Assembly (NCBI GenBank): GCA_920105625.2
Contig: OV050030.1
Location: forward strand, 93,564,652 to 93,628,651
Source: Clusia tigrina
Taxonomy: Eukaryota; Arthropoda; Insecta; Diptera; Clusiidae
DNA: 64,000 nt
Direction: 5' to 3'
The translations under genes and the position numbers were made by a program. Below, piece after piece: positions 45,001 through 56,154 of the stretch (positions are counted from its first letter, which is position 1; each line of letters begins with the position of its first letter). The notes under the pieces were generated by a model. It was not told where the DNA came from and ran no database searches. It worked only from the letters and a program-made list of their open reading frames with translations.

Positions 45001-46640
45001 TGCCTCCTCTCACGTTTCCGGTGAAACTCCTTCTCTTGCCCCTAAAGCTCCCGTAACCAATACAATAATAAAAAGTGATTCTTCTCAAAGCTCTTTGTTC
45101 CCTAAAATAAAAAAAGTAAACCGACAGTGCAGACCGGGCTAGACCGATAAATAAATATACTGGCCAAGAGAAAACTTCGCCACAAAAATCCCTTAAACTA
45201 CAGGTTTTGGACATATATAAATCCACTGAAAGTTACTCTTTCAAGAGGGAAAATATATTTGCGTACACGTTTATGATTGTACAGTAGTTTGTAGACCAAT
45301 CAAACATCCGTCAATCGGCTTAAGAGATCAAAGTACAAATGAAAATTAGAGAAACATGTAAGCAACAGCTTCTATGTTTGCACCCTACTGAAGGATGAAA
45401 TCAATGAAACGGATATACAGGCAACAGATGAAGAAAATTTCCGCATAGTAATTTCCTCGGATAGTAATAAAAACATTAATATACCTACCAGCTGAAGTAC
45501 AAGTAAAGGTGTAGTAGTTGTGATCAGGGGAATTGACCCTACAGTCAATTGGGGAGAACTAAGAGAGGCTCTACCCGATGAATGTTTTTCTGTAAAACAC
45601 AGTACTAATATCAAAAACAAGGTGCATTGTCAGTACTAATATCAAAAACAAAGAAAAGGTGCCACTGTCGTAGTTTAAAGTCGAACTGAAACTAAGTTGA
45701 AAAAAGTAGGTAGATACTTACATTATATGGTCCACCCGAAAATCTCAGTGGAGGAGACCCATAAAAGAAATGGACCAGTCCAAACTGCTAGGAATTTGGC
45801 CATACAAAATCGTGCTGCACACTACCTGCATTATGTGTCATATGTGTAAATCTCCACTAAAAAAAGAAGTGACAACTGGAAAAAAGTGATTTAAAAACTA
45901 AAAAGTGCAGAAATTGTGCAGCTAATCACACTGCGAACTATAATGATTACCCAGTGTATAATCAAAACAGAAATAAGTTCAGTCTGCGCCCGCAGCAGCC
46001 TTTTCGATCCCAGGAAATTTTGAATCCCGCTGTTCCAAAAATGCCAGCAATATTTCCCGCTACTGCTAACTTACATTCGTATGCAAATGTCTTTAAAGGA
46101 GCTCTTATAATGCAGAACAGTCTTCAATAATCCATCGAGATTTTAATTGACACCTTAATAAGCAATATGACAATTTATGGCAACAGTACAATATATGTAT
46201 GCTCGAAGAATTTATTGAGAGCCAAACCAGCTGATAGCCAGAAAATACATTTCATCATATTATATTATGTTACTCTCAGTTAAAGAACGATTCAAAGAGT
46301 TTTTTTAATATTGTTGGAGAAAACAACATATAAGTACATGTACGAGTATATAATGCCAAGCATATATTCTGGAGTTCGATACTAATTAATCCTAAAGGTA
46401 GGCAATTGTATTCAACGATAATGGATGAGTACAGTAAATTATATGTAATAATCCTCAGAGCATCCCACCTACTGGCCTATATATCCCAAAAAGTTACCAG
46501 ATCTTATCGAGTTGAGAGTTGTGAGGAATGTTGACAGAGAGAATTGAAATATGCAATGAATTCTCATCAGACCATGCGACAGTGTTATTACGAGTGATCT
46601 ACCACCCTAAGAGTTTTGTTTTGAATCTAAAGGTTTTTAA
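45001..46640 (+). pseudogene. Jockey-clade LINE remnant: ORF1 end and endonuclease end
   Basis: Plus strand. At 45783-45850 EFGHTKSCCTLPALCVIC, with a stop just before it, is a degraded zinc-knuckle pair; CRNCAANHTANYNDYPVY (about 45909-45962) is the third knuckle typical of Jockey ORF1. A basic/Pro-rich end follows to about 46120. Endonuclease remnants at 46385-46640 include LINPKGRQLY, LPDLIELRVVRNVDREN and EFSSDHATVLL, matching the PDLIDFF and SSDHSPV region. Many stops are present and RT is absent. Its left edge abuts the oppositely oriented Jockey fragment at about 45000. Confidence 0.7.
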
Positions 46641-47082
46641 TTTATTTCAGATCTCTTCAGAAATTTTCTCCAAATTGACTTATTCTTAAAAAATGTTCCC
46701 AAGATATATTCTTAATGCTACATAGAGGCAATTTCTTGTGAAATATTCTTAAAGCTACAGGCAATTTCTTATGAAATATTGTTAGTGATTTAAATGAAAT
46801 GCTCTTAACGCTACAGGCATTTTCCTATGGAATATTCTTTTTTTTATTGTAGGACTTCCGATACCTCCATATCCATAACTCATTCACTTTTAGTCCGAGA
46901 CTCCGACGATGGCAGGGATTTCTTTATTATTTGTTTTGCCAAAGATTTGTAAAATTAATTACCATTTTTATTAATATTTTAATTTTAGTAAATTCATTTT
47001 ATATTTATGGTGTTCATGCTTTTTAATATTTTACCATTTAATAATATAATTATAGGAGTAATAATAATAGCTTAGGTTAGGT
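46641..47082. other. Spacer with short degenerate repeats
   Basis: 46680-46840 carries three inexact copies of a block of about 45 bases (ATATTCTTAA-GCTACA-GGCAATTTCTTATGAAAT). The rest is AT-rich. The final bases (CTTAGGTTAGGTTGG, plus) are the 3' tail of LINE E. Confidence 0.6.
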
Positions 47083-47299
47083 TGGAGTGACAGCAAAAAC
47101 CACACTCAAGCACAAATAATGGCCTATTGTGATACCACGGATAGGGCCCTGCACACGTACTGATCGCCTAAGTCGAGTATGAGTACCGTTCAGGAGGTGA
47201 GCGCCCATTCATCACCAGAGGCGGCAGGACTTTCTCAATTACGAAGTAGGGAACCAACCTGACAATTTGAGAAATTTGTCTACGTCCGTAATCTTACAG

Positions 47300-49143
47300 G
47301 TTCCGAGCTCTGTCAGGCTGATTAAGAAACGAGCCACGAATATCTACATTCTTCATCTGGCTAAGGATGGACACTGACACACGGTTTAGCTCTTTCTTCT
47401 TCCTCCTCAGCACCACCCCACAGCAGAAGTCAGTAAAGTGCAAACCCAGTTTAGTTGCATGCCTCCATCACACATTGCCCCGTCAGCACCGAAATCGAAG
47501 TCCTGATTGACTCACGCCCGAATTGAAGTAGCTGAAGCGTTCGCTTCTAGCTGAAGCTAGACCAGATTAGCTTTAAGATATGGCAAGAATGTTCCCCCAC
47601 CCACAGTTTGTTGGCCTCCTCGAAATACATGCGTTTGATCGCCAGCTTGGATGTAGCGGGAGGAATGCCTATGTTTAGAGAAGGGTGTACTTTGGAGAGT
47701 ACTGTGCCTGCCTTAGCAAGCTCATCTGCTTCGCAATTTCCCTCGATGTCCCTGTTACCAGGTACACAAACTAGGTGAACTATGCATGGAGAGCTCGTTT
47801 AGAGCTGACTGACATTCCTGTAAGAGCTTTGACAACTTCGAGCCACCCGCAAGAGAACTAATGGCAGCTTGTTTGTCCGAGAAGAATTTGACGCTGACAC
47901 CAAAAACCCCATTTCTTAGAACACAATTCACTGCGTGGTAAATTCCATTACTTGTGCCTGGAAGACACTGCAATGGTCAGGGAATCTGAGCGAGATGCTA
48001 AGATCCACCTTGTTGGAGAATATCCTGCTACCGACCCTGTCCCCAATCGTAGAACCGTCTGTGTAGATATCCAGAATGTCACCGGTGATCACTCTGTTCC
48101 TGATCCAGTCAAATCTGCTTGGGATAATGAAGTCGAACCTCTGATGGAGGTTGGAATTCGGACAGACCTAGTCGCCAGAGCTGGGCGTAGGCAAGACCCG
48201 TGATTAAGAATATTAGCATACCACAGGTCCGTCCTCGACCACCGTTTATGTGCATTAAGTCTGGTAGCTGCCAGTTTGGCCTGTTGTTTTACCAGAAGCT
48301 TAGAAGGTAGGCAGCATAAAAGTGCAAAGAGATCCCTCGTAGGTGCGGAGCATCGGGCTCCAGTGATCAACAGAGCTGCACTCCTTCTGACTTTGTCTAG
48401 TGGATTCAGAGTACAATGCTTGACACTAGCTGGCCACCAGAAAAGAGCTCCGTATAGGAGGTTTGGTTCAACCACAGCTGTGAAGAGCCAGAGCATGATT
48501 CGGGGTTGAAGGCTCCATCTAGTGCTCAATGCCCTCTTACAGCAATACAGCGCACACGATGCTTGACGGGCCCTGTCAGCTTAATCTAAGCGAAATGCCG
48601 TTCATATTGGGCAAAACGAATGAGGTTTTGGTGTAGGCATGTTAGGATTTGGAGAAAAGGGTTGGATTGATGGAAGTCTTGATATGTTACTCCAACCACA
48701 CGTTACTCCAAACGTTACTCCAGGGTGGACTGCAATATTGACCAGTTTGAGCGCTTTCTAATGATAAGTTTGGCTGACCTATTGTCAGTGGTTGCTGTCA
48801 CATCAATTGCAAAAGTTAAGTACCTATTGTCCAAAAATAACCACTCCTGAGAGACCAACCAGTTAGTAATGAGGGTAGAGAATTGCTCACCGATTAGGAT
48901 GTTAGCAGTCAGGAAGGTCGGTTCATCCCCTCGATTAGGAATTATGAGATTATTAGCAAAGAGAGACTCACCTCGTTTGTTGGTGTCAGAGCTGCCCCCA
49001 AATTTCTTGATGGGCGTTGGCATCGCACCTATGCATCCGCACAGGAATCTTTTTGCGTGTCGCATCCGAGACCAGATGCTTAAGTGAGTCCTTTTGCGGT
49101 GTGTCGCAAACCTTGTCATTGTACAATTTTCTTTCTGGGCCAA
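47300..49143 (-). pseudogene. LINE E ORF2: endonuclease part, RT thumb, RNase H
   Basis: From 49143: an endonuclease segment resembling IKKFGGSSDTNKRGESLF, NRGDEPTFLT and WLFLDNRYLTFAID, where D replaces the usual SDH Ser context. At about 48715-48540 it jumps to SLQPRIMLWLFTAVVEPNLL, LDKVRRSAALLITGARCSAP and PSKLLVKQQAKLAATRL (48529-48089). RNase H 47973-47700: VKFFSDKQAAISSLAGGSK, LNELSMHSSPSLCTW, then in another frame WVPGNRDIEGNCEADELAKAG. The YADD palm and the first RNase H Asp are missing or degraded. The finger region near 47400-47450 is barely recognisable. Confidence 0.75.
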
Positions 49144-49735
49144 GTGGACGATAAGGATTGCCGAGGCAGTTTAGAAATGCTGAAGGTTGATTTGTATGAC
49201 CTTCAGCATTTTGCGGATTGGCGATTACGGTGACGGTCGCACTATCCTCATCGGACAGAGGCGAGACTGTGCCACCATCAATAATAGGGGTCCTGTTGAT
49301 TGAAGAAATCTCTAACCAACTCAGAGTTGGAGAAGTCACTGTCTCTGCCACCGGAGGAAATGGAGCTTCTTGTATCAGCCGGGGCGACGCCATCTCCTTC
49401 GTTAGAGGTAGCGTTGGCCTCATTGGTGCTCATGGGCACTGGGTTAGCATCGGCATTCCCCGGAAGGTGATGCCTTACACTTTGCCGGTCACCCTTGTAT
49501 ATTCGGAGAGAGATCGGATGGAAACTGTAGTTGATCACTTCCTTACGGGCTTCAAGAGGAGCTTGTAATTGTTCACTGAGGATAATGGTGACTTCACGAC
49601 CACCGCCTTTGGGCACGCGAACCAATTCTGCGGCTGCTAGGGATGGTGGTTCCTTGTCCATTCTGTTGGGTCCTCACTCAAAACCGCTATCTTAGTCTGG
49701 ACAGTGTAGTCACCAATAGGTCCCATGATTAATCT
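49000..49735 (-). pseudogene. LINE E ORF1 C-terminal part (DUF4780-like)
   Basis: Minus strand 49735-49000. DPTEWTRNH leads into AELVRVPKGGGREVTIILSE and LEARKEVINYSFHPISLRI, equal in layout to the end of LINE C ORF1 (REVTIILNEQSLAP and INYGFLAITLRIYK). An acidic Ser/Asn-rich tail follows (SSISSGGRDSDFSNSELVRD). Frames overlap with ORF2 near 49100 because of indels. Confidence 0.6.
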
Positions 49736-51195
49736 ATGCTAGGCAGGAGGCCATGTAGAGTATATATTAGGTAGAGAATAGGACCAAGCACACTCCCTTG
49801 TGGTACTCCAGCAAATATTTGAAATTCGGGGGTTACAAATCGCTTGTATGTCACTTTGTACTTCCTATTCGCTAAGTAAGATTCCAGCACTCTGTGTGTG
49901 TTGTATGGCAGAAACTTTTCGATCTTGTGCACTAGCCCCTCTTGCCAGACTTTTTCGAAGGCTTGGGCAATGTCTAGAAATATTGCTGAACAGTATTTCT
50001 TCTGTTCGAAAGCTCTTCTAATTTCGCTTGTTATACGGTGCACCTGCTCTATTGTGCCGTGCTATTTTCTGAATCCGAAATGATGAGTAGGAATTTGCCA
50101 TTTTGATTTTGATAGGGCATAATTTTCCCAAACGCTACTCCTTTTTCTTGCACGCTTTTGGCCCAACTTCCATTTCCAAGCCTTAGTGGTGGCTCACTTT
50201 CCTTTGGACTTTTTGCAACCTTTGTAGCTCTCCAAAGTGAGTAGCTGGTGTATTTAAGCGGGCCCAGATCTTTAATATAGGTGTCAATACTTGCTTCAGC
50301 TTCCTTTTGAAGTACATCTCTAAGGTGATTTTGTGACAATTTTAATTTCCTCTTTAGGAGGTTAGCAGGTGACATATATTTCTGCCATTCTCGTCTTAGG
50401 CGTCTTTTCTCCTTAACGTGGCACTGCACATGGGTTGAAGTTATATAACGGGTAGCAACCATAATCGTTTTTTCTGCTGGTGTTGCGCACGCACCCGCTG
50501 ATGCTAACAAGGAAGTAAACTCGTGGAGCGTTCTCTCTAAGTCATCATTGTTTTTAGGAGGAGATTCCAGGCAAATACTTATACTTGAGCCAGTTCATTT
50601 TTTTGGTGGTCAATTTGGGCGATTTATGTACAAGTTCAGGAGTTTTGTTTTATGATGACAGGTGAGTGAACGGAGGAAAGTCGAAAATTGCTTCAGAGGA
50701 AAACAGTGCCCTGTTTATATTTTTGATCACAGCGAAATCAATAAGATCAGGTATTTTACGCTGGTCCGCTGGGCAGTACGTGGGTTGGCCACTTGAGACA
50801 AAATCTAGATAATTTCGATGATCAATTAGCATATCGTACAACTGTTTGCCTTTAGGGTTTACCAGACGAGAGCCCCAGTAGGTATGCTAAGAATTATAGT
50901 CTCCAGCTGCAATACATTTTTTTCCGAGTGTTACTTGGAATCTAGGTGGACAGTATACTGCAGAAATTGTTATCCTTTCGCCCCAGCACTGAAAGGAGAT
51001 TGAAGTGGCTTGGATGTGTCTTTCGGCATATTTGTCACGTAGAAAATGTTTTATACGGGCATTAATGAGAATTCCTGCGCCTCCATGCGCTTTATGGTCT
51101 GGATCATTGGTTTTGTAGAAATAGAAACCGGCAATACTGAATACTGTTAAATGGGTTTCTGATATAAGCATTATGTCAATTTCGCTGTTGTACAA
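49735..51195 (-). pseudogene. Jockey ORF2: endonuclease, linker and RT start
   Basis: Endonuclease: EIDIMLISETHLT (catalytic E), HGGAGILINARIKH, QATSISFQCWGERITISAVY, CPPRFQVTLGKK and AAGDYNS (51195-50887), then NYLDFVSSGQPTYCPADQRK and PDLIDFAVIKNI (50841-50650). Linker: LRREWQKYMSPANLLKRKLK and YSLWRATKVAKSPKESEPPL (50510-50049). A deletion near 50100 removes the RT N-terminus and joins to THHFGFRK, with a stop, then VHRITSEIRRAFEQKKYC, FLDIAQAFEKVWQEGLVHK and AGVPQGSVLGPILYLIYT (50043-49735). The first catalytic Asp and the GVPQGS motif are intact; YADD lies beyond the truncation. Confidence 0.83.
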
Positions 51196-51549
51196 AAAAT
51201 TCTTGATTTTTTTGTTGTGTTGGATAGTACCGTTGGCATTCTAATAGCATAACTTTAATTGATTCATTTATATTTGAGAGAGCAGTGTTTTCATCAGTAG
51301 ATTCTGATTTTGTATGAGTTCATGAATCATTGTTTGCATGGCTGACATAAATTGGGTCATACATTGCGTTAGGTTACAAATCATTGCTTCTACATTTTGA
51401 GCGGGTGGAGAACTAGGTAGACTCTCAGTAGGTGCTTTTTTCAATACGTCTGCATTGAGGAGGACGAGGGCGCAGCATTGGCTGGATTTCTACTAGGGTA
51501 GTCAGGTGCAATATTGCTCCGTTCACAGCGAACTAACTTTTGTGTTGTA

Positions 51550-52525
51550 CGCACCTTCATCTACAAGTCTGTGTAAACTGGACACCCTCTATAGTTGGCC
51601 TTGTGGTTACCACCGCAGTTGCTGCATTTTTTTTTACATTTTTATCGAATTTGTCAAATTTACATTCAACTGAGGGGTGAAAATCACCGCTAGCGACACA
51701 TTGTGCGTAGAGTGAAGTAAGATTTCGTGTGCCAATATTCCTGACAATTTGAGCAATGTACCGGACCTTTGCGCTTGTGGGGCTCCTCAATTGAAATTCT
51801 ACGATTTATTAAGTAACGTAGACTATTACAGGGGGGTTTCATTTCTTTTCAGATTTATCGTCTCTGGAACGAGCTCCACCTTAAATAATGGTTGAGGTAT
51901 TTTATCCCTGTTTTTTATGTTAAATATTGTTTTTGCATTGAATCCGGCATCTGCCAGCGCTTCCATTATTTCATCTGGTTCTATTCCTTTTATTACAAAA
52001 GTTAGGCCTTTGCTACTTTTCAATTGGTACGTGTAATAGTTTTTTTTGTTATAGTCGAAATAATTAGCAATAGAGCGATAATTTTTTTCGTTATATATTT
52101 GGATTTTAGTCTCTAGTATGTTACCTTTTTTGAGCGAGATTATATGAAAATTATTCTTGCCTATTAGGCGAGCAATATTTTTAACCAGAAGTGATTGGCG
52201 GCGATTTAATGATATTTCCAAATGAATTTATTTTACTAGAAATTATTTCATTTTTTTTTTGTTGGTCATCATTAAGTGCGGCAAACCTGTTGTGGTACAT
52301 TGAGTTAGTAGATTGATCAATTTCATTTCTTTTATATATTTTTGCTGACTTATTATTTGAATTTTTTGGGCGGCGTAGTTTCCGTGTAATTTGAATATAC
52401 TGATCCATGCCTGTTTGTATAGTTGCAGACTGAGCGGAAATTAATGTATTTGTTGTTTTTGATTGTCTCTCAGACGATATTGAGCTTAGCAAGCGTGTGT
52501 TAGCTGTATTTGCATGAGAATGCAT
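51550..52525 (-). pseudogene. Jockey ORF1 (gag-like, zinc knuckles)
   Basis: The N-terminal region (52525-52181) is polar and Asn/Ser/Lys-rich. The middle frame 52221-51826 holds the PRE_C2HC-type domain: KIQIYNEKNYRSIANYFDY, YYTYQLKSSKGLTFVIKGIE and DEIMEALADAGFNAKTIFNI. Zinc knuckles follow in another frame: CSNCQEYWHTKSYFT (about 51765-51720) and CSNCGGNHKANYRGCPVY (about 51635-51580). Binds element RNA in the family. Two frameshifts (near 52200 and 51830) and a knuckle Cys-to-Phe or Tyr change are visible. Confidence 0.78.
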
Positions 52526-52860
52526 TTGTGTGTTTGGGTAGGTGCGAGAGCGGCTGCTTTATACTTTTTGTTCTTTTGCTTCTTGCGCGGAATTATCATT
52601 GAATGAGTTTTGTTAACTTACCGTCTGATTTGGCATAGGTGTCGATTGCTCTACTTGAGCAGTAGTTTGTTGTTTCGTGTTTTCTTCAGGGGCCCTGCTG
52701 CTAACGTTTGCAGAGTTGGTATACCTAACTGCGCTTGCGCTGTTAACTCATGAGAGGACAACTCCGTTGGTTTCAGTGAAGTTTTTGGTATACTGCTTAT
52801 TGCTGGTGCAGAAGGACGCGCGGGGATGAGAACTTGATCTCTAGCTAGAGGTGGTTTTTT

Positions 52861-53320
52861 TTTATGAAACTATGTGGAATGTTTTAAAAACACATCCACA
52901 CGTATGAAATAAGGAACAACTGCTCATATCTAATAATATCTTAAAATCCGTGAATTCCGACACCATATCCAAATTTTAAAAGCGCATTTTCTGAATACGA
53001 TACAATATTTAATTAGTAAAAGGGAGGTTAAAAGCCCTGGGAGCTAGTGCCTCCTACACATTGTAAAAAATAATTAAGTTATTATTTTTCAAATAATAAA
53101 TAAATAAAACAATATTTTAAATTTTTCGTATAGTCCTTGGTCTTCAATTAATAACGTTTGCCTTCCTACACAAAAATGTTACAATTGCTTTTTTTTTATA
53201 TAAGTGCAACCTTTAGTGAGGGCTGAGAGTTCTTTCGAGAAAACGTTGCACTGAAAGCGTGTGAAAATGTTATATTTTCTACCCTGTCTTTCAACGATTG
53301 TATGAATGGCACTTTATAGA
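52861..53320. other. Spacer, no gene seen
   Basis: AT-rich sequence between the Jockey 5' end and an LTR-like repeat. It may contain LTR sequence of the BEL element to the right. No motif is secure. Confidence 0.4.
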
Positions 53321-53776
53321 AGTTAGTAGGGTGCATTGCGAGTTAATAAATGTTAAGCCTTTCCATCAAATGCATTCCGTCAAATTGAGTGCGATCGGTT
53401 GGCGCACTGGAAAGCGAAAGTGGTGGGAACCCAAAATGTGGGCGCGTTGAAGTTTACTGTCGCAGCACTTACGGTCACGTATGCTTCCTAACCGAGACTT
53501 CGTGACAAATGAAGAAAGGGACTTTAGGCAATCAAACAGTGGGATCGAAGACAAAAATTTGTGCGGTGGAATAAGCGGTTTGTGAAGTAAGCTCTAAACT
53601 TGAATTAATCTATCAAATGTGAACTAGAGATAAAGTTAAAAAAATCGCTGTAACTTGTGAAGTGGAATCGAAGACAAAAGGTTGTGCGGTCAAATAAGCC
53701 GTTTGTGAAGTCTACTCTAAACTTGAATTAATCTTTTAAATGTGAATTAGAGATAAAGTTAAATAACCGGAGTAAC
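53321..53776 (+). repeat. Errantivirus-like LTR (lone copy), plus orientation
   Basis: Starts AGTTAGTAGGGTGCATTG and ends near GAGTAACT. The left 300 bases match the inverted sequence of the LTR at 62282-62944: GCGAGTTAATAAATGTTAAGCC, the GGGAACCCAAAATGTGG, CTTACGGTCACGTA and GACAAATGAAGAAAGGGAC region and the AAACTTGAATTAATC-ATAAAGTTAAA tail. The tail is a tandem repeat of about 110-120 bases that continues to 53830. There is no polypurine tract at its left, so it is a solo or 5' LTR. Confidence 0.75.
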
Positions 53777-53879
53777 TTGATTTAATTTATCAAATGCAAA
53801 CTAGAGATAAAGTTAAAATAATAATTGTAAGTTTGGGTTGTTTGACATTGCATTTTTTGTTCAATGTGAGTATTCCCGA

Positions 53880-54631
53880 TTATTGAATTGTTAGTTGAGT
53901 CAGCTTGCTGTTGCACACTATATTTATCAGTTGATCTCCGCTGATGGCATAGAGCCAGTTGTTGAGATCGTGCAGTTGTATCCAATGTGGTCCTGGGCCG
54001 ATAATTATAATGGGGCATAATTCATCCGCGACATGATTGAGTGTATTTAATTCGCAGGAAGGTTTAGAGAACAGTGGTCGGGATTGCCGACACAGATAGT
54101 GGCCTTCCTTCATCAGAATACAACTTCTCAATTCCGCATTTTGTAGTGGCATGTACTGTACTGTACAGAAGTTTGCTTCTGCCAAAGTTCCTTGAGATGT
54201 TGCACGTGTTGTTGAATTTTTTGAACGGTTTCTGCGTCGTTTTTTGAGTCAAGAACGCCAAACAGTGAGTGTGCAATATTACCTATGAAGTCAATTGCGC
54301 CTCGTTTCGTACGTGTATTGTGACTGGCCCGCAATAATTGATTTCTGGCGTCCAATTCATTTGCCAATCGCTGTATTATTGTTATTGTGGTGGAGCATGC
54401 TTTCGGGTCATGGGTTGATTCACAGGATCGCTGGAGTGTTTGTGGATAACCCTTGAGTTTGTCAAACTCCTTCCAATATGATTGCATGTCCACATAGGTG
54501 ATGATGCTCCATTGACTGGTTACAATATCTGCCTTGCCAATGTTTTCGAAGTATATTCCGGGATCGGAGGAAAATGGTTTGTTTTGTATTGATGAAGGCG
54601 AACAAGCAGGCAAAAAGAGAGTCACCAACAA
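53880..54631 (-). pseudogene. Envelope-like ORF of the BEL/Pao element
   Basis: Located downstream of the integrase, as in env-bearing BEL elements (roo type). The frame 54631-54128 opens with a hydrophobic, signal-like stretch and has a conserved-looking YFENIGKAD segment, several Cys (CEST...KACS) and a basic RTKR site followed by GAIDFIGNIAHSLFG, which resembles the cleavage site and fusion-peptide start of insect baculovirus-F-like env proteins. A frameshift near 54130-54180 continues into 54185-53880, with no clear transmembrane anchor before the end. The presumed role in the family is membrane fusion; this copy is frameshifted and its expression is unknown. Confidence 0.6.
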
Positions 54632-54636
54632 TGCTG

Positions 54637-55930
54637 CTACAATTGATGACGTGGCTGTGATTCGCGTACGTACTCGGTAGGAGGCGCTCCATTAATTGGC
54701 GTTTCCTTCGAGGCTGGTTTTTTATCAGTGGAGTATGTCTGACTTGTCGTGGTTTCTGGTGAAGTGTCTTCCTCAGGTACAATGGGAAGTGGGGCTAATT
54801 TGTGAATTATTCGCCTCAGAATGCTTGTGGCAGTTCTTACATCTGCCAGTCTGATTAGGCCGTCATCTCCTCGTATCACCTTGGTAATTCTTCCTAATGG
54901 CCATTTCAGTGGTGGTGCATTTTCATCCTTAATTATGACCATCATGCCAGGACTGATACTGTGACAGACGCTCTTCCATCGGTATCGATGTTGCAAGGTA
55001 TTCAAATATTCATTTGTCCACCTCCTCCAGAATTCTGTACGTAAGTGAGACACAATTTGCCATCTTTTATGGTAATTGGCATGATTTGCTTGTGCTCCTA
55101 GTTCGACTATTGATGTTAAAGGTTCCCCTATCAACAAATGACCGGGCGTGAGTGCTGCTAAGTCGTTTGAATCTGATGATAAAGGAGTTATTGGGCGAGA
55201 ATTTAGGATTTCCTCAGCTTCCACTATCACAGTCTCCATTTCTTCATACGTTAAGGCTGCTGCAGCTAATGTTGACTGTAGTAAATGTTTAGCGGATTTG
55301 ACTGCTGCTTCCCATAAACCGCCAAAATGTAGGGCGCGGGTTGGAATGAATAAAAATTCGATGTGCTGCTTACTACATTCGCTGATAATGTGCTGCTTGG
55401 CGTCCTTAGCTAGGATAGCTTGCTATAATTCGTCCATAAGATTTTTTGTGCCAACAAAGTTAGTGGCATTGTCACAGTAGATTTTCTTGCAGTGTCCTCG
55501 TCGTCCTATAAATCGCCTTAGGGCTCCAATGAAGGCCTCTGTTGTTAAATCACTGACTATTTCCATATGTACGGCCTTGGTTGCGAAGCAACAGAATCCA
55601 GCTACGTATGCCTTAAGCGGGCGCTTCCCGCGCAGCTTGAAGTGTGTGTAGATTAGTCCAAAGAAGTCAACGCCGGATATTATGAAAGGTCTGGCCGGAT
55701 GAACTCTGTCCTTAGGAATTTTTTCCATTATTTGTTGTAGCATTACAGGTCTCATTCTTACGCATCTCACGCAGCCCTGAATTACCGACCTGGCTAACAC
55801 CTTTACCTTGATTGGCCAATATCCTTGCCTGACAATGGATTTTAATGTCTGCGCGCCGGCGTGAAGATGTAGTTTATGTAGATCACTTAACAGGAATTTT
55901 GTTAATGGATGACGGTGAGGCAAAAGCATT
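54637..55930 (-). pseudogene. BEL/Pao integrase
   Basis: Minus strand. 55929-55423 holds the N-terminal zinc-binding region LHLHAGAQTLKSIVRQGYWP and CVRCVRM, then RPFIISGVDFFG (first D), TKAVHMEIVSDLTTEAFIGA and IYCDNATNFVG (second D; the usual DNGTNF has A). After a gap near 55430-55240 with a stop, 55239-54637 reads EEILNSRPITPLSSD (with the Glu block just upstream degraded), LTPGHLLIGEPLTS, RWQIVSHLRTEFWRRWTNEY, LKWPLGRITKVIRGDDGLIR and LADVRTA. These blocks are diagnostic for BEL/Pao integrases. The C-terminal tail is Thr/Pro-rich and overlaps the env start. Confidence 0.87.
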
Positions 55931-56150
55931 GGGTGTTTGGCGTCGTAGCTAACGCTAGATGACTGTAACCACCCCCTAATTCTTGCTGCTGCATTAGCCT
56001 TACAATAGCTATTAGAGCACCTTCCTTTTCATCTGCAGTGGGGCAAGTTGAATCGAACCCTTCATCCCTTTTGAATCTTTTGAAGCGTTGTATGTATGCT
56101 ACAATCCTTTGCAAGCGGCGGAACCAGTTGCCACGATTGATGCTTGACAA
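55902..56150 (-). pseudogene. BEL/Pao RNase H-integrase linker
   Basis: SSINRGNWFRRLQRIVAYIQ and FKRFKRDEGF, then GALIAIVRLMQQQE, match the linker that precedes BEL integrases, where one or two helices lead to an EL..A...I...Q block. The sequence is cut at 56150, next to Jockey RT. Confidence 0.6.
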
Positions 56151-56154
56151 GAGG

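Larger units (their letters stand above)
47083..49735 (-). mobile_element. LINE E: RNase H LINE, 5'-truncated and internally deleted
   Basis: Minus strand, same group as LINE 1 and LINE C. The 3' tail is CCAACCTAACCTAAGC; the 3' untranslated region resembles that of LINE C (AATGGCC, then CACACG, GGTATCACAATAGG). The 5' end is cut within ORF1. The RT core is deleted between about 48720 and 48540. It adjoins Jockey RT sequence at about 49735; I found no convincing duplication at the two ends. Confidence 0.8.
49735..52860 (-). mobile_element. Jockey-clade LINE, RT truncated
   Basis: Minus strand: ORF1 (52525-51550), ORF2 endonuclease (51195-50650), linker (50510-50100) and the start of RT (50100-49735), where LINE E begins. 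The 5' end near 52860 is ill-defined. The rest of RT is not adjacent; a Jockey C-terminal piece on the same strand lies at 44640-45000. Confidence 0.8.
53830..56150 (-). mobile_element. BEL/Pao element remnant: integrase and env-like region
   Basis: Minus strand. Only the pol end and an env-like ORF remain; gag, protease, RT and RNase H are missing, and the upstream break at about 56150 joins Jockey sequence. The 3' end runs into the LTR-like repeat at 53321-53830. Confidence 0.8.

Noticed and set aside
47755..49735. LINE E as the direct disrupter of the Jockey RT
   Set aside because: I looked for a duplication at 47083 and 49735 and for Jockey RT continuing at the left edge. Neither is clear, so insertion there remains unproven.
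53580..53870. Regularly spaced repeats (AAACTTGAATTAATC, ATAAAGTTAAA) that might suggest a CRISPR-like array
   Set aside because: They are tandem subunits of an LTR tail, also present at 62310-62450; the spacers are not unique and the context is eukaryotic.
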